64,000 nt of DNA. It comes from Fremontodendron californicum (Eukaryota > Streptophyta > Magnoliopsida > Malvales > Malvaceae). The position numbers and the translations under genes are program-made. Within the stretch, counting starts at the first letter, position 1, and each line of letters starts with the position of its first letter. The notes under the pieces were generated by a model. The model made no database searches. It was not told the origin of the DNA and saw only the letters and a program-made list of their open reading frames with translations. Positions 46,650-54,830 of this stretch are shown in pieces. The DNA is taken from contig JAULJL010000011.1 of assembly GCA_030761205.1 (NCBI GenBank), positions 17,846,501 to 17,910,500 on the forward strand, in the 5' to 3' direction.

Positions 46650-49634
46650 ATGGCTGACAATGAAAGTGTTCATGCTGAAGATGAGAACAGACAAGTACGC
46701 ACCATGCGTGACTACTTGCAACCAACTCGAAGCTCATCACCCTCTTGTTTTATTTTTCCTCTCAATGCAAACAACTTTCGTTTTAAACCAGGTATGATAG
46801 CTTTGCTTCCAAATTTCCATGGGTTAGAATCGGAAAGTGCTTACTCGTTTCTAAAAGACTTCGAGGATGTATGTGTCACCTTTAATGACCAACAATGTAC
46901 AAATGAAATTGTCAAGCTAAAATTATTTCCTTTTTCTTTAAAAGATAAAGCAAAAATTTGGCTTCATAATTTAAAACCAAGGTCAATTGGCACATGGCAA
47001 GAATTACAAACTGAGTTTCTAAAGAAATTTTTCCCAGCACATAAAACTACTGCTTTGAAAAGACATATTCAAAATTTCAATCAAAATCAAAATGAAGCAT
47101 TTTTTCAGTGCTGGGAGCGTTTTAAAGATTTGTTAAGTTCTTGTCCACATCATGGTTTTGAAAAATGGCGTCTTATTAGTTTCTTTTATGAAAGTTTAAC
47201 TCCCGAAACTAAACAATTTGTTGAAACAATGTGTAACGGTGAGTTTCTAGAAAAAGAACCTGAAGAAGCCTTTGACTACCTAGACCATTTGGCAGATAAC
47301 TCTCAAGCCTGGCACACAGATAATTCCTCTGAAAGTTCCAATAGATCTAATCTTGTTTCTAACAGAGGTAAATATCATTTTAGTCAAGAAGATGAGATAA
47401 AAGCTAAAGTAGCTAATTTGGATAGAAAGATTGAAGCCATGGAACTTAGAGAAGTAAAAGAAGTCAAAACGGTTAAAAATGAAGAAAGTTGTGGAATTTG
47501 TGAAATCATGGGACACCCCACTTCTGAATGTCCAAACATTCCCATTCTTAAAGAAGCGTTGCATGATCAAGTAAATTCCATAAACACATTTAAAAAGCCT
47601 TTTCCTTCTCCTTACTCTGAAACGTATAACCCTGAATGGAGAAATCATCCCAACTTCAGTTGGCGGAATAATAATCATGTTCAGATACCACAATCTCAAA
47701 AGCCGGGCAACACTTTTTCCTATCAACCTTCACGTGTACAAACCTTGGAAGAGACATTGCAAGCATTCATGCAAACACAAGCAAATGTGAATAACCAAAC
47801 TTCACAGGACATCAATGAGATCAAAAACACCTTGTCCACATTGACAGCTTCATTACGCACTCAAGAAAAAGGTAAGTTTCCTGCTCAACCTCAGCCTAAC
47901 CCTTCTACTCAATGTTTTGTTTCTTGCTCCAATGAAACTCAACAGGAAAATGCCAGTTCTATCACAACTCTTCGAAGTGGAAAGGCAATTGACAAAAACA
48001 TTCCATCAAAAGAACAAGATCCTCCTTCCCCTCCGAAAAGTAACGGTAAGGATGATGGTAAGTCTGAACTTCTTGAAAATTTGGACAAAGAAAAAGGTAT
48101 GCATCCTGCTCCTTTTCCTCAAAGGTTGCAAACAATAAAGAATTTGAATCAAAATGCAGAAATTTATGAACTTTTCAAACAAGTTAAGATTAACATTCCT
48201 TTATTGGATGCAATCAAACAAGTTCCATCTTATGCTAAATTTTTGAAGGACATGTGCACATTTAAAAGGAAACATAATGTACAAAAGAAAGCATTTCTGA
48301 CGGAAAGTGTGAGCTCAATCATTCAGCACCTTACTCCACCAAAATTCAAAGATCCTGGATGTCCAACAATCTCATGCATCATTGGAAACACTAGAATAGA
48401 ACGTGCATTGCTTGATCTTGGTGCTAGTGTTAATCTTTTGCCTTTTTCTGTTTATCAACAGTTAGGTTTAGGTGAACTCAAGGAAACACCTGTTACACTT
48501 CAACTAGCTGATCGTTCTGTAAAAATTCCTCGAGGGATAGTTGAAGATGTTTTGGTTCAAATTGATAATTTTTACTTCCCTGTTGATTTTATTGTTTTGG
48601 ACACACATCTTGTTTCAAATCCAAATGTTCAAATTCCTGTTATATTAGGCCGTCCATTTCTTGCACCTTCTAATGCTCTGATAAATTGCAGGAATGGTAT
48701 TTTGAACATTTCTTTTGGAAATATGACTTTAGAATTAAATGTGTTCAACACTTGCAAGCAACCTGGTGATGATTCAGAAGTACATGAAGTGGATTTCATT
48801 GAAGAACTTGTTCATGAACATCTCACCACTACCACATTCCATGATCCTTTAGAAGCTTATTTAATTGAATGTGAGTTTGATAATGCTTCAGAAATTTCAC
48901 ACACTGATTCTTTGTTAAATTCTTTTCAGGATAAGCATCGTTGGAAACAAAAGTTTGAGGAACTCCCATCACTCACAAATGTCACTGTACCATCAACTAT
49001 TGAACCGCCCAAGCTGGATTTAAAACCATTGCCATCCGAGCTAAAATATTCCTTTTTGGGAAAAATTCCTTCTCAATGGAGCCCCCAAGATAAAAGGAAG
49101 TTTTTGAATGAGGTAAAGAAGTTCTACTGGGATGACCCTTACTTGTTCAAATATTGTCCTGATCAAATTTTTCGAAGATGCATTCCCGACAATGAGGTAA
49201 GTAGTGTAATTAAGTTTTGTCATTCCGAGGCATGTGGTGGTCATTTTTCATCAAAGAAAACTGGTGCAAAAATTTTACAGTGTGGATTTTACTGGCCAAC
49301 TTTATTCAAAGATGCATATGAGAATTCTAAAATTCATAAAGAAAGAACTAAAGCCTTTCATGACAAGTTAATTTCAAGAAAAACATTTGATGTTGGGCAA
49401 AAAGTTCTACTTTATAATTCTAGACTTCACATATTTCCTGGTAAGTTGAGATCAAGATGGACTGGCCCATTTGTGGTTAAGCATGTGTATCATTATGGAG
49501 CAGTTGACATTGAGAATCCTCAAATTGGTAACGTATTCAAGGTAAATGGACAAAGACTCAAACTCTTTTTGGAAAATCATGTTACTCAAGAAGAGGTTGT
49601 TTTTCTTTCTGATCCTTGTTTTGAAAATAACTAG
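46650..49634 (+). CDS. Gag-protease polyprotein with fused integrase ends (RT, RH, IN core deleted)
   Basis: 994 codons from the ATG at 46650, which has a near-ideal context (CTACCATGG). The same frame opens 31 codons earlier at 46557, but that start precedes the splice donor. Residues about 20-210 are the Retrotrans_gag capsid-like region (PFSLKDKAKIWLHNL, FLKKFFPAHKT). A CCHC zinc knuckle, CGICEIMGHPTSEC, starts at 281. The protease site is D589 in LLDLGASVNLLP, the Asp-Leu-Gly-Ala-Ser form I associate with Athila, with ILGRPF later. After ELKYSFLGK, where RT should begin, the text jumps in frame to the integrase zinc-finger region (KFCHSEACGGHFSSKK, GFYWPTLFKDAY). It jumps again to the integrase C-terminus (SRWTGPFVVKH). 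Gag and protease look intact. Confidence 0.9.
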   Translation: MADNESVHAEDENRQVRTMRDYLQPTRSSSPSCFIFPLNANNFRFKPGMIALLPNFHGLESESAYSFLKDFEDVCVTFNDQQCTNEIVKLKLFPFSLKDKAKIWLHNLKPRSIGTWQELQTEFLKKFFPAHKTTALKRHIQNFNQNQNEAFFQCWERFKDLLSSCPHHGFEKWRLISFFYESLTPETKQFVETMCNGEFLEKEPEEAFDYLDHLADNSQAWHTDNSSESSNRSNLVSNRGKYHFSQEDEIKAKVANLDRKIEAMELREVKEVKTVKNEESCGICEIMGHPTSECPNIPILKEALHDQVNSINTFKKPFPSPYSETYNPEWRNHPNFSWRNNNHVQIPQSQKPGNTFSYQPSRVQTLEETLQAFMQTQANVNNQTSQDINEIKNTLSTLTASLRTQEKGKFPAQPQPNPSTQCFVSCSNETQQENASSITTLRSGKAIDKNIPSKEQDPPSPPKSNGKDDGKSELLENLDKEKGMHPAPFPQRLQTIKNLNQNAEIYELFKQVKINIPLLDAIKQVPSYAKFLKDMCTFKRKHNVQKKAFLTESVSSIIQHLTPPKFKDPGCPTISCIIGNTRIERALLDLGASVNLLPFSVYQQLGLGELKETPVTLQLADRSVKIPRGIVEDVLVQIDNFYFPVDFIVLDTHLVSNPNVQIPVILGRPFLAPSNALINCRNGILNISFGNMTLELNVFNTCKQPGDDSEVHEVDFIEELVHEHLTTTTFHDPLEAYLIECEFDNASEISHTDSLLNSFQDKHRWKQKFEELPSLTNVTVPSTIEPPKLDLKPLPSELKYSFLGKIPSQWSPQDKRKFLNEVKKFYWDDPYLFKYCPDQIFRRCIPDNEVSSVIKFCHSEACGGHFSSKKTGAKILQCGFYWPTLFKDAYENSKIHKERTKAFHDKLISRKTFDVGQKVLLYNSRLHIFPGKLRSRWTGPFVVKHVYHYGAVDIENPQIGNVFKVNGQRLKLFLENHVTQEEVVFLSDPCFENN

Positions 49635-49822
49635 ATGTAAATATAATTTTTACTAATTTCCAAAAAAAAAAATAAAAAATAATAATAATACATTTTTTTA
49701 ACCCCGGTTAAATGGTGGATAACGGTACTCCGTGATTATTTAAGTCGGTTCCATCAGCTACCCACAAAACTGATATTGTATATAAATTTCTCTTTCAATT
49801 TCTCTTTCATTTTTTTTTCAGG
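49635..49822 (+). other. Inter-gene segment with strong polypyrimidine tract and splice acceptor
   Basis: After the polyprotein stop there is an A-rich run (49661-49690), then a T/C-rich tract (49786-49819) ending TTTTTTTTCAG at 49821. The AG lies one base before the ATG of the next gene, in the context CAG|GATGG. That looks like a splice acceptor that delivers the next ORF as the first ORF of a spliced mRNA. Confidence 0.6.
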
Positions 49823-50359
49823 ATGGATGATATTCTCAAAAGATTGCAAAAACGATTCCCTCCTTTTCCTCGAAATATTTTACTGAAGCTTTACCAAGTT
49901 CGATTTGAAAGATTAAGAATGCTTATGCACAAAGGGATTCCTGAAGACATACGTTGGATAATTGAAGCCAAGGTACGTGAAGATGAATATCTTCCTATTT
50001 TGCATTTACCAGGTACAGGTAGAAGCACTTTTGCAAAGAAGCGACGAGCAAAGCGCATGAGTTCAAATTGCCACAAATGTGCACGATGGACGTGTAACGG
50101 TAAATATCGTTCTATTGGGATTCCGTCCTCTAATCGAGATGATAAAATTGAATTCATTAAGGATGGACTGAGTAAGGAGAATTTGGGTAATATCCAACTT
50201 TCTCTTGAGACGCATCCTAGTGGAGACGTACAAAGAGAAATTCTTGATTTATGGCCGCAATTCCAAAGGGAATGGAAATATCTTGGGAATCTGATGTTAA
50301 AAGACCCTGTTTGCCAGCTTGTAAGAAAACTGGATGGGAAGCATATCCTCGACTCATAG
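49823..50359 (+). CDS. Cysteine-rich, basic protein resembling carlavirus nucleic-acid-binding proteins (CRP)
   Basis: 178 codons, intact. Residues 1-60 are helical and basic (ILLKLYQVRFERLRMLMHKG, then PEDIRWIIEAK). Residues 64-78 read GTGRSTFAKKRRAKR, a likely nuclear-localisation and nucleic-acid-binding patch. A Cys/His cluster follows at once (NCHKCARWTCNG; C83, H84, C86, C91). Then IGIPS and DDKIEFIKDGL occur at 98-116. The order Gly-Arg-Ser-Thr, basic patch, CxxC cluster, Ile-Gly-Ile-type turn and a final helix is that of the small CRP of carlaviruses (Pfam Carla_C4 from memory), known as nucleic-acid binders and silencing or host-gene regulators. Residues 117-178 have no match I recognise. 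Only three Cys are seen in the cluster, so a classical zinc finger is not certain. Not an env-like protein: no signal peptide or membrane segment. Confidence 0.6.
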   Translation: MDDILKRLQKRFPPFPRNILLKLYQVRFERLRMLMHKGIPEDIRWIIEAKVREDEYLPILHLPGTGRSTFAKKRRAKRMSSNCHKCARWTCNGKYRSIGIPSSNRDDKIEFIKDGLSKENLGNIQLSLETHPSGDVQREILDLWPQFQREWKYLGNLMLKDPVCQLVRKLDGKHILDS

Positions 50360-50727
50360 AAGGCGTTTAAGCCGTTTCTGGACGTAAAACCAGAGGAAGA
50401 TGTGAGCCACAATCACAACTACAATAAATGACTTCTCAGCTTTTGGTTTGATTTGCAATAACTTTATTTCGGTTTAATTTACGTGTTGTTAGATTTGTGT
50501 AATTATTCTCGTTTTTTTTTTTTTTTTGCATTGGTCTTTTACGGTTGATTTTTCTTCTCTTTTTGATTTTCTTCCTGAAATCACGCAAAAATCTTTTGTT
50601 AGGTTAACATTTTCTTCTGACAGGTCAAATACACTTTCGGCGACATTATTACTCTTGTCTGATTCATTACTCAGTCCTCTATATATTACACCATGTACTC
50701 ATTCTCTTTCAGGCACTTGAAAAAAAA
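50360..50727 (+). other. Inter-gene segment with second splice acceptor
   Basis: It contains a run of about 16 T (50511-50527), a pyrimidine-rich stretch and finally TCATTCTCTTTCAG, with the AG at 50711-50712, 15 bases before the LOG-like ATG. The exon would start GCACTTGAAAAAAAAATGG. A 64-codon frame at 50526-50720 is not supported. Confidence 0.55.
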
Positions 50728-51375
50728 ATGGAAAGTACTTCGTCCCAGCGCATTAAAAAAATTTGTGTCTTTGGAGGTGCTTATCCAGGGAAAAATAACA
50801 TATTCGCTGATGAAGCCATAAGAGTTGGAGTAATACTTGCCCAACAAAAGATCCAGTTGATTTATGGAGGCGGTAGTACGGGTTTAATGGGAGCAGTTGC
50901 TACATCAGCACACGCCGGAGGAAGTCCAGTTCTAGGAATCGTGCCAAAACTATTCACAGGTTTTTGTGGACCTACCGTGGGTAAGGAAATACAAGTCTGG
51001 AGTATCCCTGAACGGATGACAATCATGTACCATTCTGCCGATGCATTCATTGCTTTACCAGGAGGTCTGGGTACATTGGAAGAAATAGCTTGCGTGGCTT
51101 CTTGGTCATCTTTGGTCACAAATAAGAAACCCATTGGTTTGCTTAATATTAATGGTTATTTTAGTAATTTGCTTTCATATTTAGATAATGCTGTGGATAA
51201 TGGATTCATGTTTTCAGAGGCAAGGAGAACCATAATTTCTGCTACAACCATTGAAGATTTACTCAAAAAGCTCCAAGCTTATGAGTATTTATCTGCTACG
51301 GTTGTTTCGCAAACGCTCGGAAAAAGAAAAAGAGATATGGACGAGCAAGGAGTGGATTGCACTCTGTCTTTGTGA
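50728..51375 (+). CDS. LOG-like: LOG-family protein (cytokinin riboside 5'-monophosphate phosphoribohydrolase-like)
   Basis: 215 codons, intronless, intact, the usual LOG length. Rossmann-type nucleotide fold: KKICVFGGAYPGKN (10-23), IYGGGSTGLMGAV (45-57), LGIVPK (69-74), then the family signature PGGLGTLEE (111-119) preceded by ADAFIAL. LOG enzymes release active cytokinin bases from their riboside monophosphates. The signature glutamates and the Arg of the MHxRK segment (R96, here IPERMT) are kept. The usual His and Lys beside it are Pro and Met, and the WAQLG block after the signature is WSSLV, so activity or substrate may differ. The tail GKRKRDMDEQ (198-207) is an NLS-like addition. Plant LOG genes have several introns, so lack of introns points to retro-capture or a non-plant source. 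Strong acceptor upstream. Confidence 0.9.
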   Translation: MESTSSQRIKKICVFGGAYPGKNNIFADEAIRVGVILAQQKIQLIYGGGSTGLMGAVATSAHAGGSPVLGIVPKLFTGFCGPTVGKEIQVWSIPERMTIMYHSADAFIALPGGLGTLEEIACVASWSSLVTNKKPIGLLNINGYFSNLLSYLDNAVDNGFMFSEARRTIISATTIEDLLKKLQAYEYLSATVVSQTLGKRKRDMDEQGVDCTLSL

Positions 51376-53312
51376 CATTATCTAACATTTTGTTTGTTGT
51401 GTCTCAGTTATAATAAGTGGTTAGCAACCTCTGCAAGTAATATCTCCTAAATTCTACCTTTAGTAGGGGGTAAGGGACATATTTTGCTAATTTAAAAAAA
51501 AAAAAGTTTGTTGTGTTTTAAGCAATTTAGAAGTATTCATTCTGAACAAGGTCTGAGTAAGGGAGACTTGAGACATACCTTGTCAGTTTGATTTTAATCT
51601 TTTTATGTTTACTTGTTAATTTTTGTTTAGTATTTTAGGATTAATTAGGTTGCATGAGTTTGTTTTGTTTTGAGTCTTAGTTATTCCTATTCTTATGTTA
51701 TTAGTTCTTTTCTCTTACACATGATTCTTTCATTTAGGTTAATAGACTTACATTGAGGACAATGTAAGAATTAAGTGTGGGGGGAACGATTTAGGATTTC
51801 TTTTATTTTTGCCTACTATTTTTTTTTATGAGTCTTTATTATTATTATTATTTTTTTAATGTGTTCTAGTTCCTTTTTAATACAATGATGAGATATGAAT
51901 TGCATAAGTCTAAAACAGATTTATTAGTGAGAAGATTTTCATGAGAATTGAGCTTGATGTCAACCTTTTTATGAGCCAATGTTAATATGATATGTTGATT
52001 GAGAAAGAAGCATGTTTAGATTTAATCTGACTTGTATAATCATCCTTGTGAGTTTTTGAGCCTATAATGATTGATGCATTATACAAATCAATCTAATTTC
52101 TTTCTTGAGTGCTCTTATGATTACATGATTCTCTAGAACTTGCTTTAAACCGTTTGAGACTATATTGATACATGTGACAACATGAATATGATAGAGGCAT
52201 TAGGATTATAACCAGAGCCAAACAGCCATCCATTATTAATGTTCTAAGAGAACATCCCCACTAGTGAGCCAATTTGAGCCTACATTAAATATGCTATTTT
52301 ATTGGTAACCAGAACTTACACCTAGCCTAAATATACTTATATCCTTACCCTTGTTCTAAAGATGGATTATATATTTTGAGACATATTGCAAAAACAAGGG
52401 ATACTTTTTGAAAATTTGGGTTAGAACGAAAGATAAGTGTGGGGGAGGAGAGAGGCAAAAGTCAAGAGAAAAAGAAAGGGATCATTGTCAAATACATTCC
52501 CATATTAAAAAAAAAAATCTTCTCTTGAACTTCTAGTTAAAGTAAAGAAAAAGATGTTACAAAGTTGGTTAGAATGAAGCAAAGGCTCAACATGAATATT
52601 TAGCCTATGTTATTATGTGCTTTATAAGAGTTTTGAGAAGTTTTATTTGTATGATCTTATTATGTCTCTAAACTCTATGAACTCTTTGGAACCTTTGTGA
52701 TATCTTTATCCTTTTGTTCTTTAACCACATTATAACCCTTTGGCCCCATTACAACCTTGAAAAAAGACCTCTTGATTTATGAAATTGTATGATCTAAATA
52801 GTGTAGAATAGGTGGACAAGCAAGCATATGGTAGAACTGTTTTCATGAGATTGATTGAGTGTAAACACTTTACCACTACTTTAAAGAGTGAAAATCATGA
52901 GAGTATAGTGAGAAGTTGAGATTAAGTTGAATATGCATTATTTTGATTGAAATATGTTATGTTAATATTGGCTTAACTCATTTATTTACATTCAAGCATG
53001 AATTTTTGTGAAATTCTTTGAGCTATTGATTAGTTTATAAGACTTGTTCAAAGATTGTCTCTAATTTATATTGAAAGGATTAGGAGTAAATATTTTTAGT
53101 GTATGTAGTTTACTTATATTTTAGTTTTTCAATGTTTGTGGGTATCGTTCTAGCAAACCCTCACGAGACTAAACTCGTCCACTAGGGACACCTAGGGGTT
53201 TAAAGGCTTGTGTCACATGCTAAGTGCCACCGTGATTTCCAACGAAAATGGATTAGATTAGATTTTCTTATTTTATTTTTATTGAGTCGTTGCTAGGGAC
53301 TAGCAACAATCT
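51376..53312 (+). other. 3' non-coding domain of the cargo element
   Basis: About 1.9 kb without a supportable gene. 51388-51520 has a GTTTGTTGTGT direct repeat around a segment ending in A12. From about 51670 on it matches the 3' domain of the other Athila-like elements in this window (10684-12354; minus-strand 42456-44060 and 54826-55430; 40184-41031; 62739-63208). AAGTGTGGGGG occurs at 51773, 52435 and 53313, with spacing kept in the copy at 10772-12350. Confidence 0.75.
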
Positions 53313-53323
53313 AAGTGTGGGGG
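53313..53323 (+). other. Polypurine tract of the cargo element
   Basis: AAGTGTGGGGG, then TG, then LTR start TGATAACTCG at 53326. It is the third of three such motifs in the 3' domain and the only one at an LTR boundary. Confidence 0.85.
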
Positions 53324-53325
53324 TG

Positions 53326-54825
53326 TGATAACTCGTATAATTATATAGTTCTTAGTTATGTTTTATTATTGTTTTGTGTCAAATACGAGTTATTATTGCT
53401 TAGTCTAATTGTGTTTATGATATTATATATTTTTATGTAATTTGGTGTTTTTCAAGAGTTTTTTTGAGTGATTTCAGATTACTAGGTTAAATCAAGAATT
53501 AAGGGCAAATCCAATTCTGTTCTAGTTCCGACACCTTTTGCCATATCCGCTATATCTGGAGTTTCACTGAAGCAATAAGGCTGAATTTTTTACAGTGCAA
53601 ATTTAAGAGGCATATCTATCTTTTTCATGTTTTACACTTCTTGAAACGGAGTCGTTTTCCCTAGCGAAATCGACCATCAAGTTGGCTGATGTGCAATGAC
53701 GTCTGTGCTGACCTGTTTTGGTATTTTGACCATATCTTCCGATCCACATAAGCAAATGATCTGATTTCAACGGCTATGGATCCGTAACTGATAGGGGTAT
53801 ATTTTTCTAGAAGACCATTTGATCAGATCAAGCCTCCAACATTGACAAAATCGACCATCAAGCTGGCTGATCAGAATTGTCATACAATATGACGAAAATT
53901 GTTAGAAAAATGCACCCACCTATTATACCTACCTTTGAAATTTATAAAGCTTGTCTCTTGTCATTTAGCTCTCCAAAATGTGTATAAATAGAGGGCCTTG
54001 GATGAGGATCATGAGATTGGTAGGATATTATCCATTGTAATAAAATTCTCTAAGTTTTCTTCTTCTTTCCTTTCTCTAGTTTTCTTTTTTTATTTACTTA
54101 TGCTTCTTACATTTCTTTTCATTTTATTCATATCTAGTATGTGTTGCTAATCATATTGTTGAGGTGATGAGGTGAAGCTTTTGGTAAATGCTAAGGTTAG
54201 TCTCTTAAACATGAGCTAAAATGAATCATCATTTATAAACACTAGTATAGATAATATTTTCTTTTGGTTTAAAATCATACTTACAAAGTAGGGATCTTGA
54301 TTCATTATTGACAAGGAAAATGGCACAGTAAATGCTTGGTTTCATAACCTTGATTTGTTGTAGACATATACCTTGGCATAAGGAATGCTTGGACTCTTTT
54401 TATGAGTTTTGAGGATACCAAATGAACATAATATCATATGCTATGGACGTTGGACAATTTGGACTGAATTGCTAAACCTTCCGATTGGAACCTCCTTTAT
54501 GTGTGGATTTCAATTGTGTAATAAAACAAGATTAATCTTAGCATAACACCAAGAGTGGATTCTCTAACCTCAACATCTTTTCTTATTGTTTTTTATATCT
54601 TGTTTAATTTCTTTTATGTTATTTTGTTTATTTTGTTCTCTAATATCTTGTTTATCTTGTTTTGTTGTTGATTCCCTAATATCTTGTTTACTTTCTTTTT
54701 CTTATATATTTATAAACTTATACTTACTAATACGCTTCCCTGTGGTTCGACCTCGGACACCCGAGAATTTATTACTTGAACATAACCTGCACTTGGGTTT
54801 ACAACTCTTAATTGAGTCTCCATCA
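53326..54825 (+). repeat. 3' LTR of the cargo element
   Basis: 1500 bp, co-linear with 44872-46371, ending TCTCCATCA before TGTCT. Differences seen by eye include CAACGTT/CAAATTT near the first third, a cluster of four at about 53764-53772, and single changes near the end (CCCGGG/CCCGAG). TATA box conserved at 53983. Confidence 0.95.
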
Positions 54826-54830
54826 TGTCT
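54826..54830. other. Target site duplication, right copy (TGTCT)
   Basis: TGTCT follows the 3' LTR end and repeats 44867-44871. Removing the element and one copy restores GTAATATGTCTCAAGC, which matches the interrupted older element (compare 43423-43433). Confidence 0.95.

Larger units (their letters stand above)
44872..54825 (+). mobile_element. Young non-autonomous Athila-like LTR element carrying virus-like CRP and LOG-like genes
   Basis: It has equal 1500-bp LTRs (44872-46371, 53326-54825) with TGAT...ATCA ends and TGTCT target duplication. The tRNA-Asp-type primer site is at 46378-46395, the polypurine tract at 53313-53323. Internally: an open gag-PR-truncated-integrase frame, then two additional intact genes at 49823 and 50728, then a 1.9-kb 3' non-coding domain shared with the neighbouring Athila-like elements. 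RT, RNase H and the integrase core are absent, so it must be mobilised in trans. By eye the LTRs differ at about 19 positions in 1500. It inserted into the 3' internal region of an older minus-strand relative. Confidence 0.93.

Noticed and set aside
49891..50412. 173-codon minus-strand frame
   Set aside because: It is antisense to the CRP-like gene; low-complexity Ser/Arg content and no recognisable motif.
50862..51134. 90-codon minus-strand frame
   Set aside because: It is the antisense of the LOG-like gene with no domain of its own.
49823..51375. The extra ORFs as an env-like glycoprotein gene
   Set aside because: Neither protein has a signal peptide, transmembrane segment or glycoprotein-like layout; one is a basic cysteine-rich protein and the other a LOG-fold enzyme.
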